64,000 bases of DNA from Harmonia axyridis. Lineage: Eukaryota > Arthropoda > Insecta > Coleoptera > Coccinellidae. Made by a program: the position numbers and the translations under genes. The notes under the pieces are model-generated. The model had not been told where the DNA came from. It searched no databases and saw nothing but the letters and a program-made list of their open reading frames with translations. The stretch spans positions 15,748,001 to 15,812,000 of the forward strand of contig NC_059502.1 of assembly GCF_914767665.1 (NCBI RefSeq), read 5' to 3'. Positions within the stretch are counted from its first letter, which is position 1. Each line of letters opens with the position of its first letter. Shown one piece after another: positions 1 through 13,194 of the stretch.

Positions 1-213
1 TTAATTCAAATAACGTATTCATTTTCACCTAGTAGCTCAAATTTTCAAGATATACAATTTTAGAGAAATATAAGTTACATTATTTTAAGTCATATCCGTA
101 AGTGTAGAAAACAAAAGTAGATACAAAATTTCGATTTTAGTTATACAAAATACAATATTATACCAACAACAACAATCAAAATGGAAGAATCAATATTTCG
201 AAAGCTTTTTCCG
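1..213. other. AT-rich sequence, nothing recognised
   Basis: Non-coding AT-rich DNA downstream (on the minus strand) of the exon at 214-613. It would hold the 3' untranslated region of that gene if it is expressed. Confidence 0.4.
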
Positions 214-613
214 CTACATTCTTGAATGTTTTTTTAAAAAGTTTCTTCTTAAATTCCAGCAGTAATCTGCCTTCATGTGCATGTCCCATCTTCCTTGGTA
301 GCGGTCCTCTATAACTTTAATAACTTGGTGAAATCTTTCACCTTGTCCCTCACTCATGTCTCCTAAATTTTCTGGAAAGTGGCTGTGTAAATAGTGTTTT
401 GCAATACTCATACTCGTATTGCAACCTAAGGATTTGAAACTATTAAGCATCTTGTTAACCATTTTACCATAGTTTTGAGTTTTATGTTGCCCTAGAAAAT
501 TTTCTACAGCTGCAACAAATGATGTCCAAGCTTCTCGTTCAACTTGATTCATTGAATTTATAAAGGCAGAATTCTTAATTGATTGTCTCATTTGTGTGCC
601 GTCAAATATCCCT
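214..613 (-). CDS. 3'-terminal exon of an arthropod repeat-family protein (HFPENLG...QGERFHQ motif)
   Basis: The minus-strand frame ends at 214 with a tail of basic residues (NFLKKHSRM). It carries the pattern HFPENLGDMSEGQGERFHQ followed by RYQGRWD and a motif reading KADYCWNLRR. From memory, this block is the C-terminus of an uncharacterised protein present in many copies in arthropod genomes, so it is probably transposon-linked or multi-copy. The first ATG is at 591, but the frame runs on upstream as GIFDGTQ to about 613, where it meets a TGA just beyond a polypyrimidine/AG stretch that reads like a splice acceptor. I therefore see a last exon rather than a full 125-residue gene. No stop or frameshift lies inside it. 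Function unknown; upstream exons were not found in 614-2706. Confidence 0.55.
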
Positions 614-2706
614 GCTCAATAAAAATGTCATTATTATTTCATTTGATCTTAGAGAAAAATATTATTGATGTAAATTGTTTCTCCTTATTGTTGGTTTTTA
701 TCTGGGAGCCGTTAAAAATTTAGCCCAAATCAAGGGGTAAATATTAACTTCTGATTTTTCCTAGCAAGAGGACTTTCTGAAAAAAAGTACCAGTATCCTG
801 GCAAATTAATACTAACTGAAAATTAGTCAACTAAAAACGTTCAGCTACAAATGAAAATATTAATTTTTCAATTCGCTACTGAGTCCAATTTATATTCTGA
901 TTTATAATAATAACTAATAATAATAATAATTGTTTCAATAACACTACTTTATAGCATATACAATTGGCATCCACCAAGAGTTCTTCAGCCTGTAAGTTAA
1001 CAATCTTTGGTACATTCAATTATGGTTTAAGATAAAAGGTAATGAAAGGTATATTCCAATTATTTATATCAAACTTTTGTTTTAGCTAATAGTGAGAGTT
1101 CTAAACTGTTTGGAGGATTATAAAGTGGATTTTTAGGATGTCTCGTTCGACTTATGGGTCTCTCTGCTACTGTGAGATTTTTAATTGCTCGAGGCTTGCA
1201 GTTGCGAAAAACTGGGTGGGGGTATTCTAATAAAGGTCTACAGATTGTGTCATATATTATTGATGCACTTTTGATGTTAATGCCTTGCTTTCTGTAAGAT
1301 GGTTTGGAAATATATTTCGCTCTTGAATCTTGATATCCTTTTTCTTTTCACCAACTTGGTGTGTATGTTGTTAATTCGTTACTCAGTCTAATCTTCTTTC
1401 TGATTTATAATTAATGAATTTAATAGTATCTTGACAAGTTCCGATATGAATTTTCTTTTTTGATCTTTTTCAGAGAATTTATTCAAAATTCCAAACAGCA
1501 GATAGAAAATAAAATAGTCACAGAAATTTCTACCTCCCTTCTTCCCTCAATTTCGCAGAAGAGCCTCAATAACTTTCAGAACTGTCATGTTAATTGGTTT
1601 TCGATAGATCGATGTTCCCGGTGAGACACCCTGTATCACCTTATATCCCGAGAAGTATTCCAATGTGGAGCATCGGTAGAAGAAAAGGGAACCTGACTTT
1701 CCTCGTATATTCCGGAAGGAAATTGAATGTCCATTGGCACGCTCTGTTTCCATTGAGGGTGGAGGCATTATTGGCATATCACACCGTTTCGCGTGCTGTG
1801 GAGAGAATGGGCTGAAATCAAATTCGTTCGTTCAATTTCCATGATATATTTGACAGTTCTCCCGAATTGATCGCAGATAGGCTCAGTTATAGTATCGCAT
1901 TCTTTGGTAAATTTCAAACGAAAATATCAATGAATCGTGGTAATAATTCCATTTTTGTATCGATATTTCACTATAGATGTACTCGAATACAGGTGGGTTT
2001 TTTTGAAACTTGCCAGTGGCGTATCTCCGAAATGATAAAAGAGGAATGAAAAAAAAATTGAAAATATATTATAAGTATTGAGAAAGAGCAATTCAAAAAT
2101 TTTTTACCTCAAATAATGGAACCTAAATAACAATATTAGTAGAGCAAATGTGAACGCGGCATCATACATTTCAACGTATGATACAACAACACAGATAAAA
2201 GCCTCAGCAAAAACTCTGTCTCCCCGTCATGTGTAGTAATTGGTTTGTGTATTTGTTTATAAAATGAGCTGACATATTGAAGAGCTTCTTCTTCATCCAA
2301 ATAAAATCCTTTAATCCTTCCTTTTCACCAGAAATTGATGACGCATAGATATATCATAATTGAATCTGAAAACAAAAGAAAAAAAAGCAGAAATAAATAA
2401 TGCATGTTATAATTTCCATTATATCCTACATTGAATGATCCTGACAATGAATTGAGAAGAATCATATCGAAATTTTTAGACCAAAGAGTATAAGAGGATT
2501 CGTATATATTAATGACGAAAATATTGAAAAATTTGAAAGTAATGAAAATACTCAGTCAACTTCACTTTTCGAACCAATTGAACACTATCAACTAATAATT
2601 TTTCAATATAACAAGCCAGATCATTAACAGAACTCAATAGGCAATTTATCAATACATAACTTGCTAAACAATTTTTTTCACGGTGTGAAGATCACCACCG
2701 CTGCAC
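614..2706. other. Non-coding stretch, no recognisable element
   Basis: AT-rich DNA with short chance reading frames only. A somewhat more GC-rich patch around 1590-1810 is open on both strands (73 and 76 codons) but matches no family I recognise. Any upstream exon of the gene ending at 214 should lie here or beyond. Confidence 0.35.
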
Positions 2707-3758
2707 TATATCGGGTGTCCCAAGGTGAGTGGCCTATTAGATTATTATGGAAACTATTGATGGTAAAGATTTCAAATTTTGTGGGTAGATATTTGGCCAG
2801 TTAAGGTACATTTTTGAAATAATTTCACATTTCCAGTGTTGCCGGATGTACGACAATTTGGCAACAACTTTGTTATTTTGAATGGGACATCCGGTATTTC
2901 TATTTTTTTTATGATACTCCATAAAATATTAAATCTATTCACTCTTACTTTTCCATCCCTATCTTTAACGGTTTTTGAGTTATTAATTATTTTTCGAAAT
3001 TTTAGATCAAATTGGCGTATTACGAAAATGACTCTAGTTCGCTCAATATTTGAGATTTAAGTCAGAAATTTTGCAAGTCGTTAGATATTGATCTGATCTG
3101 TGTCACTGCTTTTGAATTATGGTTGTCAATAATACAGGACGGACCAAAAAAAATCATCATTTGCCAAGTTACAAAATTGTAAAAAAGTTTATTTTTTCAA
3201 ATTAGACACCTAGTATATTTTTCAATTTTTGGAATCAGTACAACACATTCTACAATTTTTCTATTCACTTACACAGACTTTTTTACTATTTTGTAACTTG
3301 GCAAATGATGATTTTTTTTGGTCCGTCCTGTATTATTGACAACCATAATTCAAGAGCAGTGACACAGATCAGATCAATATCTAACGACTTGCAAAATTTC
3401 TGACTTAAATCTCAAATATTGAGCGAACTAGAGTCATTTTCGTAATACGCCAATTTCATCTAAAATTTCGAAAAATAATCAATAACTCAAAAACCGTTGA
3501 AGATAGGGATGGAAAAGTAAGAGTGAATAGATTTAATATTTTATGGAGTATCATAAAAAAAATAGAAATACCGGATGTCCCATTCAAAATAACAAAGTTG
3601 TTGCCAAATTGTCGTACATCCGGCAACACTGGAAATGTGAAATTATTTTAAAAATGTACCTCAACTGGCCAAATATCTATTCACAAAATTTGAAATCTTT
3701 ACCATCAATAGTTTCCATAATAATCTAATAGGCCACTCACCTTGGGACACCCGATATA
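2707..3758. mobile_element. Foldback (long-inverted-repeat) DNA element
   Basis: The two halves are inverted copies of each other around a centre near 3232. The outer ends read TATATCGGGTGTCCC at 2707 and its complement at 3744-3758. Arms of about 480 bp contain the same short frame on opposite strands (2737-2922 minus, 3543-3728 plus), differing at only a few residues. The spacer is about 80-90 bp. There is no transposase frame, so this is a non-autonomous foldback/MITE-like element. The TATA at each edge suggests insertion at TA. Confidence 0.8.
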
Positions 3759-5899
3759 TGGCCAATGTCGACAAAATATCACAAACGTCTTTAGAAATTT
3801 CTTCAATTTCAATATTCAAGTAAATAATACCAAATCTACACCGAAAATGGTAGAGTTTCTTCAACCAGGACCGATGTTCCTAGCGATAATTTTTCGAATC
3901 CTCAGATGTACCAGGATTGCTACAGGCTCTCATATTGAGGAATCATCTTCCATACATTTTAGTGATACCACTGGTGTATTTCCAAACAATTTGAAAATGT
4001 ATATCTATTGAAGCCTAAGGATAGGTTCTGTATCGAAAAGAATCGAAAATTTCATAGCTTGACAGTCGCTTTATTAGTGAAACAGTCTGTATATTACACC
4101 AGTATGTTGAAAATCACTTTCGTCAAACATCTTAAAATTCTAAGCGTTGAGCATTGGTCATAATCCAGTATGTATATAGCAACACTAATATTTTTATACT
4201 AACTTGATAGCGCTGAAGAGTCCCATATGGTACTACTTCAGTCTACGCTGAAATGAGTAATAATTTTAGTCTGGCTGCGAATGACAGTAGAAAAATAATC
4301 ATGGTTCCAACATTTTTGTCATTTATTTATAACTTTCTATACCAAAACATCCATACAGCACCTTCAGAATAATGATTGTAATATTAATCACCAGTTAAAA
4401 TGAGTCGTTTAAGTTCTTCTTCCTGTGTTCAGCTCGTTCGAATTTTTTGTAGGAATCAAGTCAACAAAATCAAAAGACTTTCCAAGTCCTTTTTTATGTT
4501 CGAGATATCATCAGATGAAATCATTAAAACAATAAATAGATTGAGAAATAAAAATCTTATAAGGAAGACGGAAGAAGAAGAACACCAAGAATCTCAACAT
4601 CGATGTTTTTGTGGTCCTAGAGACATTAAGTAATTATTTTCGATATTCTTGAATTTGCTATAATTCGGCTTACGGATTCAAAATGACATTGAGCATGCGT
4701 CTTGACATTATCATTACTTTTCATCCAAATTCCAATTTTTATTGTAACCAAATGATAAAGTGCTAAATAAAATAAGGTTTTTCCAAAAATAGTGTTATAC
4801 AGACTATAAAAATAAGTAATGTAAAATTGCACTAGAACTCCAAAAAAAATCAAACAATTACGAAAGCATATTATATAAAATCAAAAACGGAAATTATTTC
4901 AACAGATACGCTATCGCTGTTGAACAAACGACCGTTTTTCCGCAAAATTTAGTAAACCACACAATGCACAAAATGACAGCAGCGTTCTGTCCTATTTAGC
5001 CTTGTAATTTGCCGTCAGTTTTATGTCCAGCAGTAAAAATCTTTAATTGATTTTTTTCAACAGCATTCACGTTCCACATGTGACGAAACTACGGTATTTT
5101 TAATCGTCCAATACGTCGAGCCATGCAGCTGAAAACGGAATAATTATTGATGGCATAGTCCATATCAATAAAATCCCAACTTAAAGCTTTAGCCTGCTTT
5201 CAGTTGGAAACGAACATGATTTACGGTCGTTTCTGATTCCTAAAAACCCCTTTTCGATATTAAACGATGCGAAAGTTCATCAAATTCAATTATGCCTCCT
5301 GGTTGGAATCGGCTTTATGCAATATGCCCTTACTATGAACACCAGCATGTACCATCCAAGACAAGGCAATAAACCTGCTAATTTGACAGGCTTCATCAAA
5401 TAATAACTCACGGTTTAAGGTCAATATGGGCTGATATAAATTGGAAATTCATTAAAGTGGGTTCATTATTCATCACTCAAATATGACCACACATGTGTGA
5501 CAGGCACCAGACGGAATATACAAACTGGCACGTCTCGTCTATTACACTGTCCGATTAACTACAAACTCTGAAGAAATGAGTTATAGTTTGTGGTCTATGA
5601 TAAATGGTACGTTACCAATTTTCGTGGCTCATTCATCTCTGTCAAATTATCCAATTTACGGAGGATATTCACTGTTCATAATGCTCACCCTTATCGTTGA
5701 ATAATAGAAGTCGGTCATGAAAAGACATACAAAAAATAATCTGAGAGAAGCTATGGGGTGAAGAGTGGAGTGACCACTCATACACCACAAGTTTAACGAA
5801 GTACCATCATTATCTTTCATCTGAAATCTCAAATCAATTGATTCAGAGTAATGTGGTAACATGGACTCAAACCTGAACTCAATTGAACCCAATTCAACT
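3759..5899. other. Unannotated stretch
   Basis: No frame here resembles a known protein. A 77-codon plus frame at 4400-4633 is rich in Lys/Arg/Glu and could be an exon, but has no recognisable domain. 4900-5650 is slightly less AT-rich than its surroundings and otherwise featureless to me. Confidence 0.3.
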
Positions 5900-6736
5900 C
5901 AGCAAGAGAGAGAGTTTATTGGTGTTCTTACAATTTCATGAATTGTTTACACAGGTCATAACTATAATGAAAAATACAAAGGTACAAAATATCACACAAC
6001 TTAGAACAACACTAAAACAGAATTATATAGGGACTATTGTTGCAAAAACAGTGTAAGTATAATGCATATTCAATGAATCTAGAGTATGAATACAATTATA
6101 AATTAGGTGTATATATGACATAAAATAATGAATCAATAGTACAAATAAAATAATAAATTAAGTGTATAGATGAAACAACAAATCAAGTGTAGGCATTAAC
6201 AAACAATGAACTGAGTGTCTATGGCTAAAATAGTATTTATGAGTTGGAATTTTCAAACAAAGAAAAGAAAGAGTTTGTAACTGTAGTCACACTATATGAA
6301 TAGTACACATAACATTTACTTATAAAAATAAATAGTAGTAGAACAAAAGTGTAAAAATAAAATATATACTCAAAAAAGACAGATAAAAAGTTATGTTTTT
6401 CAAAACGAAACGAACTCCTCTATTAAATGAAATATTATATTGCTGACTAATATATCCTTCATTTGCTTTTGAAATTTGGATTTTGACAAATTCCTAAGTC
6501 TAAAGGGTAGTCTATTATATAGCGATATCGCACAGTACTCCGGACTGTTTTGGGATTTGCATTTTGGGAGTGAAGACATTTCTGAGACTATGGATTTTGC
6601 TCTAAAATTTCTGCACGTATGGTAAAAGTTCCATGCACTCCTGATAGCAGCTCGAGCTTGTGAAACCGAAATTTTTGTCGTTAACCCATTCAAAACCAAG
6701 TCTTGTCCCTGATCTGAAATATTTACGTTTTTATTT
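5900..6736 (-). pseudogene. Probable LINE (non-LTR retrotransposon) 3' end, 5'-truncated
   Basis: The minus-strand frame ending at 6400 contains SPEYCAISLYNRLPFRLRNLSKSKFQKQ in essence: a 'SLYN-LP--R-LS--KF---K--L' pattern followed by a Phe-rich EEF tail. This resembles the extreme C-terminus of LINE reverse-transcriptase proteins. Downstream on the minus strand, about 480 bp of non-coding sequence ends with AATAAA (complement at 5917-5922) and a CT-rich tract, as a retrotransposon 3' UTR would. No reverse-transcriptase catalytic motif is present, so the copy is truncated. The assignment rests on one short pattern. Confidence 0.4.
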
Positions 6737-7140
6737 TTAACATTCAGACAATTTACTTTTTTGCCCCATTCCAATTTCAATGAACTCTGAAATTAGTTCA
6801 GCCAGTACCTGTGGATTGCAAAAATATTGTTGACGGTCGAGATTTGTCATTGTTACTGACAGATTCTGAACTGCTGTGGAGCGATCAAATGAAGGTTTCA
6901 AATGATCATCGCTTAATTGCGGAAACTTTATAATAGAAATCTTCAATATTGAATTCAGAATTTAAATACCTCTTTTCGAGTGTTTCTATTATTTCATCCA
7001 CTTCACAGGTGAAATTCAATAATGCTTGAACAGTTATCTTCTCCTTTCTTAACTACCGTTGAAGCCGCATATTTCAGTTGTTTCTCTGAAGGCTGTTACA
7101 AACTGCAACCATTCAATTGGTTCTGCGGAAATGTCATTGT
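6737..7140 (-). pseudogene. BEL/Pao-type Gag (DUF1759-like) remnant
   Basis: Reading the minus strand from 7135 gives EPIEWLQFVTAFRETTE, then after a frame change VDEIIETLEKRY, FYYKVSAI, STAVQNLSVTMTNLDRQQ and NPQVLAELIS followed by KLEWG. The order (P-EW--F---F, later LE-RY, AVQNL, NP-LL-ELI, K-LEW) is what I expect from the DUF1759 Gag domain of BEL/Pao LTR retrotransposons. Several frameshifts and stops separate the pieces. No protease, RT or LTR was found beside it. It abuts the probable LINE tail at about 6736, so one has probably interrupted the other. Confidence 0.5.
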
Positions 7141-10100
7141 AGCAACACACATTTAAAAAATTATAATCATAATAGTGCCAGCAGATATCTTAAACAGTTG
7201 ATTTCGAAATTATGTGCTCTCGATTAAATCTGATTCAAACTATCACATTTGAGTTTCTGAACGAATCATCATAATGTTCATTTCCAATTGAATTCCTAGC
7301 ATGTCATTATTAAATGTTGAAATCCTAGAATTTTATCACTATACTACGATTTTTTACTAAGTTATTTCGAAAGCGGAAAAGCCTTTGTGGGTCAATTTTA
7401 CCTAAGGCATCTCCGTTCTATGAAGGGCAGCCAACATAATGGCTATCATGCTGACGTCAACCTATATTCTGCAACTTGACATCGATTGTCAAAGGCCAAT
7501 AACCTCTGAAAAATTACCTATTCTTCTTTCTCAACTGGTAGTCATTCACTCTCATGGATATAGGTCTCTTTCAAACATTTTCTGGCGTTGCAATGTTGTG
7601 TCACGATCAGACTGACGTCTATTGTCAGAAAACAGGTTTGAGTTATACCTACTACGTTTTCCCGATTTTTTTTGTTCATAATTCTCAATTTATTTTTTGT
7701 GGAGCCTTTTGCTATTATGATTGTTTTTATGCTAATCCAAATAAATCCCAAAAATAAAAGATCCAAAAAATCCTCTTCCAGAATAAGGCAATTCTTTCAT
7801 TTGTAACGAATAGGTATGTCGTATCTGATTTTCTCCATGACCTACTTCAGATCTTTTCCTATTATAACTGTCTTATCAGATTAAAGTGCTTCCCACATAG
7901 CAGTGGAATCAAACAAAATAGAAAAGTGCAGGAATTATTCTGAATACGTACCTCCCCCTATTAAATAAATATACATATAAATTGAGAATAAACTCGGTTT
8001 CAAGCAGAACTGTGCTCAGTGGAAAATAACTGATAGCGTAATACCTACTAGTGGGTAAGCATAACTTTTGAGGTGTGAAAGAATTATTTAAATTTTATGA
8101 GAATGTAAATGTATTTTATTAAAACTACAATTGAAACCAATGTTCATAATTACTTTCAGCAACAATATTTGTCACATTTTTTTTAAATCGAAAACATGAA
8201 TGTATTTGAAGTACGAAGAAATACAGGTATTATGTATTTATTCTTATCAATCACTGGCTACTTCACGCGACTAGTCTATTTTTCTAGTAGAATGACTTTA
8301 TGCTTCCAATCATCAGTTGCTAGGAATTCTCATTCTGTGTTAGAAAGGATAATATTATTACACCCAGGAGAAATTGGTAGAATTCAGTTCGTGCTAGTTT
8401 GTCATCCTCTTCAAATTCAGTTTCCTAACCTCCTACCTGCTTCAACTACTGAAGTGAACTCTGAAAGGCTACATAATTCTTTGTCGTTTCAACTTCAACT
8501 TTATCGAAGATAACGAATGAAAACCATATCATTTCTGATATCTTCAATCGAGGATTTGGGTTTATGACGTAATATCTGATTCATATTCTTCAAATTCTTT
8601 TTAACGTCCATCATGCAAGATGTAATTCAGGAATCAGGATGATATTCAAAATAAGCATCAAATAAGTTATATTTGTTGATTTTTGACATATCAACGGAAA
8701 TCTTTCAATATTTACTTCGGAACTAGACTCGTAATCTCATTAGCTGAAGTGTATTCTAAGGTATAGTTCGAAATGACTCCTCATAATATGGTATTTGGAT
8801 TGGATTCAAAATCAAAAGTTATCGTGATGAATATATCAATCTACCATGTAAACAATTGATACATGTTTTCTGCTCCTGAACACATAAGAAAACGTCAAGG
8901 GAGGGAAATTTTGATTTGGAAGGGTATAGATCTCGCAAATATACAATCATGATATATTACTTTTGATTTCAATACAATTCCGAAAAAATTATTCAGCAAG
9001 GTACATACTGCGGCAATGAGGCTACAAATGAACTTCACTCATCACTTATAATGAATTTTCATATCGAAACAAACGCCAAAAAGAATTTTTTTCAACCATA
9101 CTTAAAAAAGGATTGCAAAATTTTAGAAATTATAATTTACTCGACCCTAAGTGTATGATCGTACACTTTTTAATTCATTCATAAGATTTCCCCCTCCCCT
9201 AATGAAAATAGACCTGTTTCGTGAATTTATGGAACAACTCTCACTAACGGATACATACAGTTGGACCCTCTTGTGTAAGCCATCCTGTATACAAACACAA
9301 TATATCAAGCACAATCTTTTTCAACTTTTTGTAGTTAAGAACCGTGCTAGAGGTTATCATTCAACAGATCGAGAGAGTCAATGATCTGTAAACTGAAATA
9401 CATTCTCATGAAGATGGATGCCCACTTCTTCGGGTAATATCTGGATGATATATTCATGGATATTCATAGATTACATTCCAGAAATGGGTGCCAGTTCACG
9501 GATCATTTAACAGATGCTGTTATATATTTTCGAATATGTGCCGCGATACATTCCGATAGATGCGGAACCTATTCACCATTTTCCACCTGAAGAAATTCTA
9601 CCTAGACATTCTTTGTGTCTTTGGAAACATATGGGGAGGAATTTGAAGTTTTTTAAGAATAAGTTCAGAACTATTCCATTCCTACTATTGGAAGAGTAAG
9701 TGTGAATTAATTTGAGGTTGGGAACAACATGACTTTTGGGAAAGTCAATTCGAATTTGATTCTGTTTGCATGGGCCATAACTATATAGTGATTCACTGAA
9801 AGGTTAAAAGCTGAGCAGAAAAGTCCCAATAGTGTGATAAATAACTAATCTACACTGATGCTGGAAAGAAAATATTAGTTAAATTCGTAAATTAAATTAA
9901 CTTTAACATGAGATCAATCAGTCTACTTACCTGTATCTTTATTTAAATAGTTCATATTATGCACATTCATCCATGTTAAAACAATTATTCATTTGAAAAT
10001 TTGCATTTTCAAAGAGAACTTGATTTCCTTCAAAATCTCGAATAGCTTTGATGTCTCTGTCTTCTTATTTAAATTTGATGATCTATGATTTTCCATAGCA

Positions 10101-11945
10101 GAAAATCAATAAATGTGTCAAATGTGACAAATTTGTCATGAAAACAAGATTGAAAATGTATACATCTGATGAGGAGCTATCAGAAGAGATTTAACAGCTT
10201 ATACAGCAAGTATGGATTTATTGCCTGAAAAATCGAAAGGAAGGTACGAAAAGCAATATGCTCATTTTTAAATGGCACAAAGATAAGAAGGTGAAGATCT
10301 TCAAAAAGGAAATACTAATCGGCATACTTTATCGATCTCAAAAAAGTACTTAAAAGAAATAGGTACACTTTAGTCACTATATTCCATGATTATAAAGATG
10401 TTCCTACAATATATAAAGCTCCTTCATAGAGAGCACTAATTCGAAGTCAGGGGCTAACCTCTTCGGTTGAGACCATTTCTGACTCACAATTCGAAATTAA
10501 TTTACATTGTAACGAAATAATCAATTTTTGAAGACTCAAAGTGCATTATTTCCACTTCAATTTTTCGTAATTCACTAAATATCCACTCATTTTGAATCCT
10601 TCTGCATTACACTTCAAGTAAAGTTAAGTATAGGTATGGTACGTACCTCCGTAAAAAAAAAATTTCACAGAACCGTCAGAAATATAATATTTGAATTTTG
10701 CATCACAATAACCATATTGTATATTACGCAATATTTTTTCATGATACGAATATATTTCTGGATACTATAATTACATAGCCTCTTCAGTAACGCTTTTTGG
10801 TCTCAATTAGTGATGTGTAACTTTCGATTTTGACTTGGAATTAAATGAAATAATACTTGAAAACCCAGATAGTAACCATTTCAAAAATAAAATAGAAGCC
10901 CCTTTCAATTTCTTATCACCGTGTCCCTTCAATTTCTTCGATTTACCTCCATACAGTAAAACTGTTCGCGACAGTGAGTTGTCCGATCGAATCTCCAGCA
11001 GTTTTCAGATACCAGAGAAAATCTTCGGCTAAAACGGATGTCCCTTTTCACAATATGAATTCATCCGTCGTTTGCATATAGGAGCCTTCTCGTTTTTGCA
11101 TTGGTCCGTCATTATTCTCATCCCCTGGATTTTGAAACTTTCCACACCTTGGATTACATTAAGATTCACAGAACCTTAACGTGATGTCTTGCACAGGTTC
11201 CTCGTAGGAAAAACTCAATATCCCTATACCACAATCAAATCTGAAATTCTAACTTCATTTAAAACTTTTGCTACCAAGTTTCTGTTTGCTTAAACCACTA
11301 AATTCCAATCGAAATCGTAGAAATTAAATGAATAACTTCCTTCCTTTTTTAATTTTGTTTTTCTTCGCCAAAATAAATAATTCTAAGAACACTGATATCT
11401 GAAATAATTACGGTAATAATTAAAAAATTCAAATGAAGGCTTTCTGATACAAATATGAGATCAATGCAATCTGTAATGTTATTACTCGTTCCTGGTTCTT
11501 TTTTCGTTTTCAGATTGAATTATACCAAATATATGCGTCATGAACTTTTGGTAAAAGAAGAGATGAAAATATTTTGTTTGGATGTGGAAAATCTTTTCAA
11601 TATGAATATGTCAGCTTACTTTATTAACAAATACACAAACCGATCACTTACGTATAAGGGCAGACAGAATTCTTGCTGAGATTTTCATCTGTCTGATACT
11701 ACCGTGCAAAATGATTTTAACTATTGGAATTTTTGTTTCAGAAAAGTGATCTTCAGAAACCTTCCCTTAAACAAGTAAGTGATTCTTCGCTACTTCTTAT
11801 CTTTTGTATTTGTTGAATTTATCCTTCAATTGAATGGTCTGATTTAATTTTTACCAGTAATACGTATTGTAACAGGTTGAAGAACTTAAATACATATATA
11901 ATATTCGCAATGATTATGTAGAGTATAACGGTGTATGTTTCTTTA
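7141..11945. other. Long non-coding stretch, no recognisable element
   Basis: AT-rich sequence with only short frames (the longest is 105 codons at 8196-8513, with no recognised domain). I see no TIR pairs, LTR ends, poly-A tails or conserved protein motifs. It could be intron or intergenic DNA. Confidence 0.35.
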
Positions 11946-13194
11946 TCATTGAATTAATATTCCGTTGTAGGAGAGTTTTTTTGGTAGCATAGCAAGGAGT
12001 AAATGATTGAAAATTGGAGGTGTTTGTCCACCGCGATACTCTCCTACAAGTCTCGGCATTGATGCATTAAGATTGTCTATTACTTCTTGAGGGATACTAT
12101 CCCAAGCTACCTGTACTTCATGCCTTAGAGCTGCTAAAGTCCGTAGGGGCTGGGGTAAATTTCCAAGCCTTCTACCTATGATGTCCCAGACATGTTCTAT
12201 GGGCGCAAGATCGCTGGATCTGGGCAGCCATGTCAAAAGATTCACATGGGTCGCTTCGAAAAAAACTTCAAACTAACTCTGGCAATATGAGGTCGGGCAT
12301 TATCTTGCTGAAATATTGGAATCTCGAGCCGGTAAGGGAGAACATATGGCTCCACTATTTCTTGAAGGTAATGCAGCGCTCTCATTTTACCTCGAATAAA
12401 GACTAAAGGTGACCTATTTGCATGTACAATAGCACCCCATACCATAACGTCTACTGTCTGGTGTACATGACGCTCAACATCAAACTGAGGTTCACGTCTT
12501 TCTCCCCGACGTCTAACCCTTCTGTGGTCATCATGAGCACCCAAGCAGAATCGATATTCATCAGAAAAGATGACTTGATGCCATTCCACATTCCAATGTT
12601 GACGGTCTCTATACCATTGTAATAGTTGCCGGCAATGCTCAATTGTCAGAGGTAACACAAGGTGTTGTCGATAATGCTGCAGTCTAAAAGACCTTATCCG
12701 GCGGTTACCGTAAACCGGACAGTTACAGGATGGTTTTGTTCTCCTAATCATTTATCAGCCAAAGATCGAGTTGTCGCAAATCGGTCCCTAATGGCCATAA
12801 GTCTTAGACGTCGATCTTGAACTTCATTTGTGCCCCTTTGACGTTCGATGCCTACTCTTCTTCGATTTGGGCATTATCAAACCAAGCTTGACAACATCTC
12901 ATAACAGTAGTTGGATTTCTGTTTGTACGGTTAGCCATTTTCGAAATGACAACCCCGCTTCCCGTGGACCAAATACTCGACCTCTTTCAAATTAACTTGG
13001 CTGGAGATAAATTCCGCGTACACGTGCTCTAGGCATACTAACATCGACTTTGGATCTCCTTAAACAGCTGGTTTGTTGTAAAATTCCAAAAACTTGCCAG
13101 AAACGACCACAATTTTCTTCTCCAAATTTAGTCCGAAAAATTCAAATTTTAACAGCTTCTTCTGGGTGTTGCAGTTTCTTTATCGGTTAGTATA
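11946..13194 (-). pseudogene. Tc1-like transposase, frameshifted copy 1
   Basis: Two abutting minus frames cover the DDE catalytic domain of a Tc1-like transposase. The first (12242-12751) has VIFSDEYRF with the first Asp, VMVWGAI and FQQDNARPHIA with the second Asp. The second (11946-12245) has SSDLAPIEHVWDIIG with the third acidic position (Glu), then a normal C-terminus. They overlap by 4 bp, so one indel breaks the gene. Upstream, MPRARVRG begins at 13036 and is followed by a stop and frame changes through the HTH region. The sequence at about 13164-13194 (TGGGTGTTGCAGTTTC, then TATCGGTTAGTATA) is the 5' terminal repeat and matches the start of copy 2. I did not find the opposite TIR. Inactive. 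Confidence 0.85.

Noticed and set aside
8196..8513. 105-codon plus frame as a gene
   Set aside because: No recognisable motif, biased composition of chance AT-rich reading, no supporting splice or context signal.
11925..11960. GTTTCTTTATC at the left side of Tc1 copy 1 as its second TIR
   Set aside because: It lies in the same orientation as the right-hand repeat instead of inverted, so it cannot be the matching terminal repeat.
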